A stretch of 64,000 nt of DNA, from contig CALVVN010000024.1 in assembly GCA_944363865.1 (NCBI GenBank), positions 39,685 to 103,684 of the forward strand, read 5' to 3'. The stretch comes from an uncultured Bacilli bacterium. Lineage in GTDB: Bacteria; Bacillota_I; Bacilli_A; RF39; UBA660. The notes under the pieces were generated by a model. It saw only the letters and a list, made by a program, of their open reading frames with translations, did not search any database and had not been told where the DNA came from. Shown piece by piece: positions 1 through 10,526 of the stretch (position 1 is its first letter; each line of letters starts with the position of its first letter). The translations under genes and the position numbers were made by a program.

Positions 1-718
1 TAATACTTTTATCCAATTCTTCTTGCCATCTATTCAAAAACTTTGCCAAAATATCATTTAATCTATCTCCATTTTGAGGCATATTAATAACATAATAGTA
101 ATTTAATCCATCTAAATGATATACTATACTCAAATCATCATAAATAATATTATCAATATATCTATACAAAGGCATTATAGCAAAATGTGATCCACTTTCT
201 AATGATTCCTTAATCTCACTTGTATCCGCACAAGACTTGTATTGAACTCCACTAACATCTTTCATATAGTCAGATACTAAAGATAAATCTGAAGATAAAA
301 CCGCTATTTCTCTTTCTTTTAAATCTTTAATTGAACTAATATTAGAATCATTTATTGAGACTAAAACATAATGATCTTTAAATAAAACTAAGTCATTTTC
401 ACTAATGGAATTAACGACATTAAAACTATAACTTGAATTAGTTGTAACAACGTTTAAAGATAAATTAGTATCTTTTTCAAAATCATTTATAAAATCAATA
501 AAAACACCTTTACCAGAAGAATTAAAAACCGGCAAATCACTAGGAACAGTTACATCAATAACGTTATTTACATTTGCGTTTATCCAGTTTTTTTCTAAAA
601 ACGAATATTCGTCTTTTGAATTTGAAAATAAAATTACAAACAAAATTACTAACGCAAAAACGACTAAACTAATTCCTCCAATAATTAAATATTTCCTTTT
701 TGTTATTTTACCTATCAT
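1..718 (-). CDS. membrane-anchored protein with extracellular solute-binding-like domain (3' end outside window)
   Basis: The frame is open from an ATG at 718 to the window edge, so only the N-terminal ~239 residues are visible. An AGGAG at 728-732 sits nine bases upstream, inside the end of the preceding gene. Residues 1-10 are basic, about 11-32 are one hydrophobic segment, and the rest looks extracytoplasmic. The layout (a VTVPSDLPVF-like strand, then an I-x-S-I-K-D-L-K stretch followed by a predicted strand) resembles family 3 solute-binding domains. In Firmicutes such anchored domains can be followed by a signalling or enzyme domain, which cannot be seen here. It follows the small membrane protein by 12 bases and is probably cotranscribed with it. 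The fold is inferred from pattern only; specific function unknown. Confidence 0.6.
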   Translation of the reverse strand, partial: MIGKITKRKYLIIGGISLVVFALVILFVILFSNSKDEYSFLEKNWINANVNNVIDVTVPSDLPVFNSSGKGVFIDFINDFEKDTNLSLNVVTTNSSYSFNVVNSISENDLVLFKDHYVLVSINDSNISSIKDLKEREIAVLSSDLSLVSDYMKDVSGVQYKSCADTSEIKESLESGSHFAIMPLYRYIDNIIYDDLSIVYHLDGLNYYYVINMPQNGDRLNDILAKFLNRWQEELDKSI

Positions 719-730
719 ATTCTATTACTC

Positions 731-1192
731 CTAATTTGTCCAAACCACTTGACTATTTTTTGAATTTTTATAGCCCATAAGTGGATAAATATCACTTTCT
801 TCTTCAACAGTTTTCGCAGTTATAATAATTTGAATATCATAAAATGCTTTTTCTTCTTCACTAAATACTTCTAAAGATTTAATAGCCAAACTTTGTGTAT
901 CTACTAATGATAAGTTCTCTTTTAAATCAATATTAATATAAATTATTTTTCCCTTTACATTAACAATTACATCATTAAATGCTTTATCTTCTTTATATAA
1001 TTCCTTAACTAAATCTCCTACATTATCATCTATTTGTACTTCTTCTATTCCTTCAAGTCTATCCCCATAAGAATCTTTACCATTCCCAGAATAAAAATAC
1101 ATAACTAGTGAAACACCAATAACAACAAAACTTATTAAAATAATAATTGCTAATACTAATAAAACCTTATTTTCAGAAAAAACACGTTTCAC
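731..1192 (-). CDS. single-pass membrane protein of unknown function
   Basis: About 153 residues: a short basic N-terminus (KRVFSENK), one strong hydrophobic segment at about residues 10-32, then an acidic, lysine-rich extracytoplasmic region with no recognised motif. The longest frame opens with GTG at 1201, but that codon lies inside the Shine-Dalgarno AAGGAGGTG. The GTG at 1192, six to eight bases downstream of it, is the more likely start. It lies between ligA and the membrane-anchored solute-binding-like protein, all on the minus strand, so it probably belongs to the ligA transcript. I do not recognise the family; the topology suggests an envelope role but nothing more can be said. Confidence 0.6.
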   Translation of the reverse strand: MKRVFSENKVLLVLAIIILISFVVIGVSLVMYFYSGNGKDSYGDRLEGIEEVQIDDNVGDLVKELYKEDKAFNDVIVNVKGKIIYINIDLKENLSLVDTQSLAIKSLEVFSEEEKAFYDIQIIITAKTVEEESDIYPLMGYKNSKNSQVVWTN

Positions 1193-1241
1193 ACTTTTCA
1201 CCTCCTTTTAATTATACTATATTTTATTAATCTTGACTAGT

Positions 1242-3236
<1,995 letters not shown>

Positions 3237-3309
3237 CTAATAATAAAATATTTAAAAGGTTATTTGAATAATTTGTTTGTTTTTGCTAAAATTAAAGTGG
3301 TGATAATAT

Positions 3310-4671
3310 ATGTTTGATGTAGGAATAATAGGCTGCGGCCCTGCAGGAATTTTTACAGCTTTAGAGATTTTAAAAGAAAGACCAAAATGCAAAATAATTA
3401 TGTTTGACAAAGGAAATAATATTAATATCCGAAACTGTCCTAAAAATAAAATTGGACATTGCATACACTGCAAACCTTGTAACATTTCATGTGGTTTTGG
3501 TGGTGCAGGAGCTTTTTCAGATGGCAAATTAACTTTATCTAAAGATATAGGCGGGTATTTAGAAGAATACATAGGAGAAGAAAAGTTAAATGAATATATT
3601 GAGTACGTAGATAAAACATATATTAATTATGGTGGAGATAGCCATATTGAATTTGACGAACAATTTGCTAACGAAATGGCTCAAAAATGTGAAAAAAATA
3701 ATCTTAAATTCATCAAATCCCCCATAAGACACTTAGGAACAGAGAAATGCGCTCTAATTATGCGTGATATGTACGAAAAACTTATGAGTTATGAAAACGT
3801 TGAAATAAAACATAACACAGAAATACAAGATGTTAATTTTAAAGAAAAAGAAATATACACTGATAAAAACATATATAAATGTCATAACATTGTTCTTGCT
3901 GTGGGAAGAAGCGGATCTTCTTGGCTAGAAAAAATATGTCAACAAAATAATTTGAAAATTATTAATAACAAAGTAGATATCGGTGTAAGAGTTGAGTTAC
4001 CAAGAAAAATTACTGATTCAATTACAGACATTTATACGAATTTAAAGTATATAATTATTCAAAATCCACTCAAAATATTGTCAGAACTTTTTGTATGAGT
4101 CCCGGTGGTTTTGTAACACAAGAAAACTATGATAATGACTTAGCTTGTGTAAATGGTCATAGTTTTAAAGATAAAAAAAGCGATTTAACAAACTTTGCTT
4201 TACTTGTTTCAGCACATTTTACAGAACCATTTAATGAGCCAACAAAATATGGTGAATATATAGCAAAATTATCAAACATGCTAACCGGTGGCAAAGTAAT
4301 GGTTCAAAGACTATGTGATTTAAAAATTGCAAAAAGAAGTACAAGAGAAAAAATGAAAGAGTTATCTTTTGAACCAACATTAAGTGATGCTGAACACGGC
4401 GATTTATCTTTTGCTTTACCTGCACGCAATCATAGAAACATTTGAAGCTTTAGAAAGCATATGCCCCGGTATTAGTGGAAAAGATACTATACTATACGGA
4501 GTAGAAGTAAAATTTTACTCTGCACGATTAAAAGTAAACAATAATTTAGAAACAGAAATAAACAATATTTATGCAATCGGAGATGGCGCTGGAATTACAA
4601 GAGGATTATTACAAGCTTCAATAAGTGGTGTAATCGCTGCAAAAGACATACTTGCAAAAGTAAAAGAGTAA
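3310..4671 (+). pseudogene. NAD(FAD)-utilizing dehydrogenase (COG2509 type), broken by two frameshifts
   Basis: Three consecutive reading segments (3310-~4046, ~4052-4430, ~4432-4671) together make one flavoprotein of about 450 residues. The first has the FAD dinucleotide motif GIIGCGPAG and the family's Cys cluster (NCPKNKIGHCIHCKPC) followed by GFGGAGAFSDGKL. The second has VRTFCMSPGG and VNGHS; the third has LYGVEVKFYSARL and the FAD-binding AIGDGAGITRG. The first break looks like two extra bases in a TATATA run near 4047-4051. The second looks like one extra A near 4430. Together they add three bases, so the first and last segments share a frame. It is either a recent pseudogene or an assembly error; conserved residues on both sides of each break favour a very recent event. 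The gene opposes its neighbours. Confidence 0.8.
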
Positions 4672-4686
4672 CTTTTACTCTTTTTT
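4662..4686. terminator. bidirectional intrinsic terminator
   Basis: AAAAGAGTAA, a CTT loop, then TTACTCTTTT followed by more T on the plus strand, and an A-rich side giving T on the minus strand. It lies exactly between the convergent flavoprotein gene and pcrA and overlaps both stop codons. Confidence 0.75.
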
Positions 4687-6778
4687 AATATTCATCAATG
4701 TCATTGATTTTCTCTAGACTCTTGTGATTTTTTACAATTTTTACTATTCCAACATTATTATTAAAAGCTATAGAAGCTATATTTCCTTGAATTTGAACTA
4801 CAATACCATTGCCATATTTTAAATGTTTAACCTTATCTCCAACTTTTAATTCATCATTTCTACTATCCTCATACATGTCGCTAATAGTATTTATTTCATT
4901 AAAAGATTCATTGCTTTCAATCAAATCAGAATTAATCTCAGATATAAAACGGCTTGGCATATTTATATCTGTACGTCCAAAAAGCGTACGTCTTTTGCAA
5001 TTCAACAAATATAACCTTTCTCTAGCCCTTGTTATTCCAACATAACAAAGTCTACGTTCTTCTTCAAGTTCATCTTCATCATCTATAGACCTAAAATGTG
5101 GAAAAACATTTTCTTCTAAACCGGTGATAAATACTATATCAAACTCTAAACCTTTAGCAGAATGTAACGTCATAACGTTTACACAGTCATCGATATCTTT
5201 ATACTGGCCAAAATCACTTACTAGTGCTATATTTTCTAGAAATTCTTCTAATGAGTATATACCACGTTCTTCAAATGCTAAAGCTATGCTTTTAAATTCC
5301 TCCAAGTTTTCAAGGCGAATTTCACTATCTATGCCGCCTGTTAGTTCTAATTCTTTTTTCATTCCAGATAAACCTAATATTTTATCTATAAGTTCCGATA
5401 AATTAACGTTCTTAGATTCATCGATCAATTTAAGTATTAGTTCCTTAAATTCCATCGGTGTTCCACTTTTGATAGCATCAAACATAGAGGTCCCCATCGC
5501 TTTTGCATCTTCCCTAATTTTTTCTATAGTTTTAATTCCAATTTTACGTTTTGGAACATTAATTATTCTTTCTAAACTTTCATTATCTTTAGTATTATAA
5601 ATTAAATTTAAATAAGCAATTAAATCCTTTATCTCTTTTCTATTATAAAAATAATAACTTCCAACCACTTTATACGGAATATTTTCTTTTAGCAAAGCTT
5701 CTTCTATAACACGGCTTTGCGCATTCGTGCGATATAAAATACCAAAATCAGAATATTTTTTTCCATTTAACAACAATTTTTTAATTTCAGTCACTACTTC
5801 TTTAGCTTCATCAATTTCATTACCGCAACGTATATATTTTATTTTTTCGCCAAGATCCTTAGTACTAATTAGATTTTTTTCTTTTCTTTTAACGTTATGT
5901 TTTACAACACTATTAGCAGCATCTAATATATTTTTAGTACTTCTATAATTTTCTTCTAAGATTATAACTCTAGAATTATCATAATCTTTCTCAAAATTCA
6001 AAATATTTTGGTAATTAGCGCCCCTCCAACCATAAATACTTTGGTCAATATCGCCGACAACAAAAATATTCTTATATTTACTGGCTAATAACTTACATAA
6101 TTCATATTGAACACCATTAGTGTCCTGATATTCATCAACCAATATATACTTATAATGTTCCTGATATTTTTCTAATATATGTTTATTATTTTTAAATAAT
6201 TGAACTGGCAAAACTAATAAATCATCAAAATCAACGGAGTTATTTGACTTTAAAATTGAAATATACCTATTAAAAACTTTAATAACAGTTTCATCTATAT
6301 AACCTTTCATAAATCTACTATATTCTTCTGGAGTTAAACCTTCATTTTTAGCAAAACTAATTTTATTAATAACATATTTTATGGGTATAACTTTAGTATC
6401 AACATTAAATTCCTTTAATATTTTTCTTATTATGCTAGTCATATCTTCTCTATCAATTATAGAAACATTCTTATCAAAACCTAGTTCCTTATAATTTTCC
6501 CTAATTATTTTTAAACCAAAAGAATGAAAAGTTCCAATAAAAATGTCACTAGCAACATTATATATTTTATTTTCAATTCTTTCTTTCATCTCATTAGCTG
6601 CTTTGTTTGTAAAAGTTATTGCTAATATATTATTTGGAGAAGCCCCTTCTTCAATCAATTTAACAATTCTTTCGGTTAAAACTCTAGTTTTTCCACTTCC
6701 GGCACCAGCCAAAACTAAACAAGGTCCGTCTTTAAAATTAACGGCTTCTTTTTGCATTTCATTTAACAACTTCATCAC
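4685..6778 (-). CDS. pcrA: ATP-dependent DNA helicase PcrA (UvrD/Rep family)
   Basis: Superfamily 1A 3'-5' helicase for nucleotide-excision repair, removal of recombinase filaments and plasmid replication. Motifs are seen in order: Walker A AGAGSGKT (lysine ~30), Ia ITFTNKAANEM, Walker B VDEYQDTN, III GDIDQSIYGWRGA, IV EENYRSTKNIL, V HSAKGLEFDIVF and VI YVGITRARERL. The C-terminal tail carries the Tudor-like VGDKVKHLKYGNGIVVQI segment that binds RNA polymerase in PcrA. It has 697 residues, slightly shorter than Bacillus PcrA. The frame opens with GTG (6778) immediately followed by ATG (6775), and AGAAGGA lies upstream, so either may be used. The stop overlaps the bidirectional terminator shared with the convergent flavoprotein gene. 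Confidence 0.97.
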   Translation of the reverse strand: MMKLLNEMQKEAVNFKDGPCLVLAGAGSGKTRVLTERIVKLIEEGASPNNILAITFTNKAANEMKERIENKIYNVASDIFIGTFHSFGLKIIRENYKELGFDKNVSIIDREDMTSIIRKILKEFNVDTKVIPIKYVINKISFAKNEGLTPEEYSRFMKGYIDETVIKVFNRYISILKSNNSVDFDDLLVLPVQLFKNNKHILEKYQEHYKYILVDEYQDTNGVQYELCKLLASKYKNIFVVGDIDQSIYGWRGANYQNILNFEKDYDNSRVIILEENYRSTKNILDAANSVVKHNVKRKEKNLISTKDLGEKIKYIRCGNEIDEAKEVVTEIKKLLLNGKKYSDFGILYRTNAQSRVIEEALLKENIPYKVVGSYYFYNRKEIKDLIAYLNLIYNTKDNESLERIINVPKRKIGIKTIEKIREDAKAMGTSMFDAIKSGTPMEFKELILKLIDESKNVNLSELIDKILGLSGMKKELELTGGIDSEIRLENLEEFKSIALAFEERGIYSLEEFLENIALVSDFGQYKDIDDCVNVMTLHSAKGLEFDIVFITGLEENVFPHFRSIDDEDELEEERRLCYVGITRARERLYLLNCKRRTLFGRTDINMPSRFISEINSDLIESNESFNEINTISDMYEDSRNDELKVGDKVKHLKYGNGIVVQIQGNIASIAFNNNVGIVKIVKNHKSLEKINDIDEY

Positions 6779-6790
6779 CTTATTTTCCTT

Positions 6791-7258
6791 CTAATTTAAA
6801 AGTTTAACACTTTGACTTACTAATTCATTTAAATTATTATAAGGTCTCCTACCTTTTATCTTAAAATAAAACCAATCTAAATAATCAATATCATCAGCAT
6901 CATCCGGTCTTCCATATATTATTGGCTTATTATTTATATAAAACCCAAACTCAACATTACTCGTTAAACCTAACATATGAGGTTTCTTCCTAGGTATCCA
7001 AAACATAATTAAATCACATTTATTTAGCGCTTCATAATCCCATTCAACTTCATCCATATAATCGACCTTAGGTGAAAAATCTCTCTTTTCCGGCACTAAA
7101 ACAGTCCCAGAAAATTCATATTTATCAAAATATTTTAAAGCCTCATTTTTCCACGAAATAGCATTATTATCTCTTGGAATAGGTCCAGCTAAAAATATAC
7201 TTTTTCCTACGATTTCAAGTTTTTCCATTGAATATATAACCTTCATATCTCTCACCAT
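6791..7258 (-). CDS. nucleoside 2-deoxyribosyltransferase-like protein
   Basis: About 155 residues of the Nuc_deoxyri_tr2 type. The fold's nucleotide-binding start is seen as SIFLAGPIPR (residues 20-29), followed by VLVPE, W-D-Y-E-A-L, CDLIMFWIPR and the catalytic-type NVEFG with glutamate at about 103. A late II-Y-G-R-P segment matches the family's G-R-P loop. Related enzymes transfer or hydrolyse the deoxyribose of nucleosides; whether this one does so is inference. The first ATG is at 7258. A second ATG at 7246 sits behind GGTGAG and may be the real start. It lies 12 bases upstream of pcrA on the same strand. Confidence 0.8.
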   Translation of the reverse strand: MVRDMKVIYSMEKLEIVGKSIFLAGPIPRDNNAISWKNEALKYFDKYEFSGTVLVPEKRDFSPKVDYMDEVEWDYEALNKCDLIMFWIPRKKPHMLGLTSNVEFGFYINNKPIIYGRPDDADDIDYLDWFYFKIKGRRPYNNLNELVSQSVKLLN

Positions 7259-7300
7259 TTTTATTATAACAAAAAGTCAATTCTTAAAATAGACTTGACT

Positions 7301-7588
7301 TTATTTAATTTTAATTATTATTTCTCCATCCTTAGAATAAAGAAACTTTTCCCTAGCATATCTCGCCACATATTCATCATCTTGCAACTTAACAATCTCA
7401 CTTTTAAGTGTTTCTTCTTCTTCTAATATTTCCTTATAAAGATTTTCTAATTCCTTTTTTTCTTTTATATTATTATATATTTGCGACCAATAACTAAACA
7501 TGTTACTAACAAAAAGAGTTAATAAAGGAATAAAAATAATTATAAGAACAGTTATTCTTCTTCTATCCTTTTTAGTTACTTTTTTCAT
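7301..7588 (-). CDS. divIC: septum formation initiator DivIC/FtsB
   Basis: Small bitopic division protein that forms a trimer with DivIB and FtsL at the septum. A basic N-terminus (KKVTKKDRRR) is followed by one membrane segment (~residues 15-36). A coiled coil rich in K-E-L-E comes next, then the family's C-terminal signature YVARYAREKFLYSKDGEIII. The ATG at 7588 is favoured because AGGATGGG lies at a proper distance; the ATG at 7600 would overlap that ribosome site. It has 95 residues, close to family length. The yabP-yabQ-divIC order is as in Bacillus, but here a promoter separates divIC from yabQ. Confidence 0.92.
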   Translation of the reverse strand: MKKVTKKDRRRITVLIIIFIPLLTLFVSNMFSYWSQIYNNIKEKKELENLYKEILEEEETLKSEIVKLQDDEYVARYAREKFLYSKDGEIIIKIK

Positions 7589-7610
7589 ACTATAACCCAT
7601 CCTATTATAA

Positions 7611-7639
7611 ATTATAACACCATTAAGTTATAAGCTCAA
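7611..7639 (-). promoter_or_regulatory. sigma-A type promoter for divIC
   Basis: On the minus strand TTGAGC (7639-7634), 17 bases, then TATAAT (7616-7611), preceded by TG one base upstream (extended -10). It sits just upstream of the divIC ribosome site. Confidence 0.7.
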
Positions 7640-7655
7640 CTATAAAAAAACGACT

Positions 7656-7955
7656 TTACATCTTATTTTTCTTAAATTTTAAATATTCTTTCAAATATGA
7701 ATTATGTTTATTAAAAAATATAAAAGAAAAAATAAAGATAAGAAAAAAATAAATATGTAATACTCCATTATTAATTTTAATTAGCAACAAAAAATAAGAA
7801 AGCATAAAATTAAGAACAAATAAAATATTTATTAAAACCTTATACAACAACTTAGTTTTATATATTAAAAAATAAAAATAAGAGTAAAAATAAGAAAAAA
7901 ATATTCCATAACCGATTGAATAAACTATAGATAACAACTGAATCTCTAATTTCAT
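7656..7955 (-). CDS. yabQ: spore cortex biosynthesis protein YabQ-like
   Basis: A 99-residue, strongly hydrophobic protein with three to four membrane segments and a lysine-rich C-terminus. Sequence alone is weak evidence, since aromatic and Leu/Ile residues dominate. The call rests on position: it overlaps the end of yabP by four bases (ATGA) and lies upstream of divIC, exactly the Bacillus yabP-yabQ-divIC arrangement. YabQ is a polytopic protein of the outer forespore membrane needed for cortex formation. The length is shorter than Bacillus YabQ (about 210 residues), so the C-terminal part is missing or was never present. Confidence is moderate. Confidence 0.65.
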   Translation of the reverse strand: MKLEIQLLSIVYSIGYGIFFSYFYSYFYFLIYKTKLLYKVLINILFVLNFMLSYFLLLIKINNGVLHIYFFLIFIFSFIFFNKHNSYLKEYLKFKKNKM

Positions 7956-8245
7956 TTAAATAACTTTGACAATACACTTTCTGTTTTAACTTTCTTATTT
8001 CCCTCTTCTAAATAATTAACACTATTAATTTTTCCTTTTATAGATAAAGTACCTTGAAAAGTATCAAGTTTAATTAATTCTAGTTCCTCTCCTTTAATTA
8101 AAATATACCCCATAACGCTTTCTAAAAAAAACTCTTCGTTATCAAAGTTTTCTAATTTTTTCACACCAGTAATATAAAGTGTTTTTCTCTCTCCAATTTG
8201 CACAGAATGATTAAATGTATTTTCAACTTCTTTTACCTTGTCCAT
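7952..8245 (-). CDS. yabP: sporulation protein YabP
   Basis: 97 residues of the YabP/YqfC family. Visible family features are the N-terminal HSVQIGERKTLYITGVKK strand pair, then the core FDNEEFFLESVMGYILIKGEELELIKLD, then LSIKGKIN and a C-terminal KLF. YabP is made in the mother cell and is required for spore cortex assembly. The frame extends to a GTG at 8254, but AGGTGAT sits right there, so the ATG at 8245 is the likely start. It overlaps yabQ by four bases, implying translational coupling. Its presence is one of the clearest pointers to a spore-forming ancestor. Confidence 0.88.
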   Translation of the reverse strand: MDKVKEVENTFNHSVQIGERKTLYITGVKKLENFDNEEFFLESVMGYILIKGEELELIKLDTFQGTLSIKGKINSVNYLEEGNKKVKTESVLSKLFK

Positions 8246-8289
8246 ATTTATCACCTAACTAATACTATTCAAAAAAAATAAATATAGAA

Positions 8290-8314
8290 CAAATAAAAAA
8301 GCCTTAAAGGCTTT
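8290..8314 (-). terminator. intrinsic terminator after spoVG
   Basis: Stem AAAGCC/GGCTTT with a five-base loop, followed on the minus strand by TTTTTTATTT. It starts 13 bases past the spoVG stop. Confidence 0.8.
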
Positions 8315-8326
8315 AAAGTTCACTTT

Positions 8327-8614
8327 CTATTCTTCAGTTTCTACTTCATTTGAAACATCTTCAGCATTTTCGTATGCATCTAAAATTTCTTTTTCAAACA
8401 TACTACGTACTTCTTGACTTATTGGATGACAAATGTCTCTATATCCACCTGTACTAGTTTTTCTACTAGGCATAGCGATAAATAACCCTTTTGTTCCTTC
8501 TATGATTCTAATATCATGAACAGCGAATTCATCATCTAATAATACAGATGCTATTCCTTTCATTCTAGAATCTTCTTTTTCAATTTTACGTATTGTAACT
8601 GACGTAATTTTCAT
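8327..8614 (-). CDS. spoVG: SpoVG, RNA/DNA-binding regulator
   Basis: 95 residues, near the family's usual length. The conserved core is complete: ITSVTIRKI at the start, then GIASVLLDDEFAVHDIRIIEG, LFIAMPSRKTSTGGYRDICHPI and an acidic C-terminus. SpoVG proteins bind nucleic acid and influence septation, virulence genes and cortex formation. A strong AAGGAGG-like site precedes the ATG. The gene has its own promoter and terminator, so it is a single-gene unit. It lies between veg and yabP, a condensed form of the Bacillus arrangement where purR, yabJ and others intervene. Confidence 0.97.
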   Translation of the reverse strand: MKITSVTIRKIEKEDSRMKGIASVLLDDEFAVHDIRIIEGTKGLFIAMPSRKTSTGGYRDICHPISQEVRSMFEKEILDAYENAEDVSNEVETEE

Positions 8615-8643
8615 AGTTCCATTCCTCCTTGTAAACTAAAAAT

Positions 8644-8672
8644 ATTTTACAACATAATATAAACAAAATCAA
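8644..8672 (-). promoter_or_regulatory. promoter for spoVG
   Basis: On the minus strand TTGATT (8672-8667), 17 bases, TAAAAT (8649-8644). A housekeeping-type promoter is inferred. Part of the upstream hairpin AAGAC...GTCTT (8671-8691), possibly the veg terminator, overlaps the -35. Confidence 0.6.
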
Positions 8673-8690
8673 GACTTACTTGTAATGTCT

Positions 8691-8900
8691 TTACTGAGTT
8701 AGTATAACATTTTTTGTTAAAACATCAACATAAGAGAAAGTCTTTAAATCATCATTAACTTTAACTGTAAATAAATATGGATAAATATCTTGAACAACGC
8801 CAATAATATTTTCATATCTGTTTCTTCCTATATTTATCTTTAAAAAAACTTCTTTACCTTTATATTTAGATATTTCTAACCTTATTTTTTCTATATTCAT
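8691..8900 (-). CDS. veg: Veg family protein
   Basis: 69 residues. The family pattern is visible: an N-terminal helix (IEKIRLEISKYKGKEVFLKINIGRN), G-V-V-Q-D-I-Y-P-Y-L-F-T-V-K-V, then SYVDVLTKNVILT, which matches the S-Y-x-D-x-L-T ending of Bacillus Veg. The Bacillus protein is a highly expressed small protein linked to biofilm formation and spore germination. It abuts yabG (one base apart), the same gene pair as in Bacillus, where yabG also precedes veg. No separate promoter is obvious, so it probably shares the yabG transcript. Confidence 0.9.
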   Translation of the reverse strand: MNIEKIRLEISKYKGKEVFLKINIGRNRYENIIGVVQDIYPYLFTVKVNDDLKTFSYVDVLTKNVILTQ

Positions 8901-9671
8901 TTAAGCCTCATTCCTTGGATAACCAACACTCATAACGCCTTTTGTTTTTAAACCTCCAATGCCATCTTTACCATACTTTGTCTTTTCTAAAAGACTTATT
9001 AAATCTATTTCTTTCCCCTTTTCAGTCAAACATATATTAGTTGCGATAATAGCTGGATCTAAAGCGTGAATATTAATTCTCTTAGGACTTGAAGCAAAAG
9101 TAGCGCCCGCCTTAATAAGTTCTTCATAATTACTTTGACAAGCTCCAGCAATAATAATTAAATTATCACCTCTACTTTTTCTAGCTTCTTTAACGCATTT
9201 TATAAAGTTATCACTGTTTTTATACAGATTCTTATCTGTAATTCTTTTTTTTAATATAGCATCATGTCCAGTAACAATTAAAATATCCGGATTAACAGAA
9301 TCAATATATTTTGTAACTTCTTTATGCATCAACGATTCTTTTATAGACTTTCCATATGCAACAACGTTTGCTTTTTTGTAAAAGTCCATACATCGTTTTA
9401 AATACGAATCGTCTCCATCTAAATGTAACACTTTTCCAGGCAAATAAAAATACTCACTTCTATCAAGTTCTATCTCTTTTATACATTTATATAAATCTTC
9501 TTCACCACTTTCTCTTTTATCACTAAGTACCAAATCACTTTCATCGGCATCAGCAATTAATCTTACATCTACTCCCTTTAAAATACAATTTTTTCCTATT
9601 TTATCAATTACTAAAAAAACAATATCATGTTTATAACTTCTTCTAGTAACGTAATCACCAACATTTATCAT
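8901..9671 (-). CDS. yabG: sporulation-specific protease YabG
   Basis: 256 residues, slightly shorter than Bacillus YabG. The N-terminal part is a small beta domain (GDYVTRRSYKHDIVFLVIDK, then LKGVDVRLIADA). A catalytic-type half follows, with LPGKVLHLDGD, PDILIVTGHDA, IIIAGACQSNYEELIKAGATFASSPKRINIHALDPA. YabG is a mother-cell protease that processes coat and germination proteins such as SpoIVA and, in clostridia, the pre-pro form of a germination receptor. The conserved cysteine in AGACQSN and the histidine in TGHD match the family. It follows rsmA by 45 bases in the rsmA-yabG-veg order of Bacillus. Confidence 0.95.
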   Translation of the reverse strand: MINVGDYVTRRSYKHDIVFLVIDKIGKNCILKGVDVRLIADADESDLVLSDKRESGEEDLYKCIKEIELDRSEYFYLPGKVLHLDGDDSYLKRCMDFYKKANVVAYGKSIKESLMHKEVTKYIDSVNPDILIVTGHDAILKKRITDKNLYKNSDNFIKCVKEARKSRGDNLIIIAGACQSNYEELIKAGATFASSPKRINIHALDPAIIATNICLTEKGKEIDLISLLEKTKYGKDGIGGLKTKGVMSVGYPRNEA

Positions 9672-9716
9672 AAATCACCTAATAAAATATATAAAAAAAA
9701 AGAAATAATATTACTA

Positions 9717-10526
9717 TTAATTCTCATTATTTAAAAAATTATAAAGCGAAACAAATTCATTTAAACTCAACTGTTCTGCCCTATATGACAAGTTTTTGTC
9801 TATACTATTTAGAAATGTTTCAATTTTACTCAAATCATATTGTTTTAAATTATTTCTCAAATTTTTTCTTTTCTGTTTAAAAGCTGATTTTACAAATCTA
9901 AAAAAATCATTTTCATCTGTAACTTTAAACTTATTATCATTTCTATTAAACTTTAGTACCACACTATCAACATCAGGTTTCGGAGTAAAACAACTTTTAC
10001 TAACATCACATATTTTTAAAATATCATAATAAAATTGACAATAAAGACTTAAAGAATTGTAATCTCTGGTATTTGGCTTTGCCATTAATCTAGAGCCAAC
10101 TTCTTTTTGAATCATAATCGTAAAACAATCAGGTCTTAATTCATCAATAACTTTATTAATAATTGGACTTGTTATATAATACGGAATATTAGCAATAACA
10201 TATAATTTACTATACTTATATTTTGATAAATATTCATTAATATTTGCCTTCAAAAAATCAATATATATAACTTTAAAATTAGCACATTTTTCTTCTAATT
10301 TATCTAAATAAATATCTAATCTTGTATCAATTTCAAAAGCTAAAACGTCATTATTCGTTTCAATTAATTTTTCGGTTAAAGCCCCACTACCAGGGCCAAT
10401 TTCAATAATTAATGAGTTTGGCTCAATACATGAACCAACTACTATTTTATTCAAAATATTTTTATCATTTAAAAAGTTCTGTCCTAAACTTTTTTTATGT
10501 TTAAATCTTTCCATTTTACCAACCAT
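9717..10526 (-). CDS. rsmA: 16S rRNA dimethyladenosine transferase RsmA (KsgA)
   Basis: Dimethylates A1518 and A1519 of 16S rRNA using S-adenosylmethionine during small-subunit maturation. Motifs: KKSLGQNFLND at the N-terminus, SAM-binding motif I IEIGPGSGALTEKL, acidic LAFEID, and catalytic NIPYYITSPII. A C-terminal helical domain (FKQKRKNLRNNL) is present. The frame begins with ATG at 10526, overlapping the upstream 3D-domain gene by 11 bases; an ATG at 10514, one base past that stop, is an alternative. Its neighbours (3D-domain protein, yabG) match Bacillus yabE-rnmV-ksgA-yabG, with rnmV absent from this position. Confidence 0.97.
   Translation of the reverse strand: MVGKMERFKHKKSLGQNFLNDKNILNKIVVGSCIEPNSLIIEIGPGSGALTEKLIETNNDVLAFEIDTRLDIYLDKLEEKCANFKVIYIDFLKANINEYLSKYKYSKLYVIANIPYYITSPIINKVIDELRPDCFTIMIQKEVGSRLMAKPNTRDYNSLSLYCQFYYDILKICDVSKSCFTPKPDVDSVVLKFNRNDNKFKVTDENDFFRFVKSAFKQKRKNLRNNLKQYDLSKIETFLNSIDKNLSYRAEQLSLNEFVSLYNFLNNEN

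Noticed and set aside
4231..4425. Minus-strand reading frame opposite the flavoprotein
   Set aside because: No ribosome site; it is the shadow of conserved coding sequence on the plus strand.
4384..4671. Separate 95-residue gene after the flavoprotein
   Set aside because: Its first ~18 residues are out-of-frame sequence; the rest is the C-terminal part of the broken COG2509 protein.
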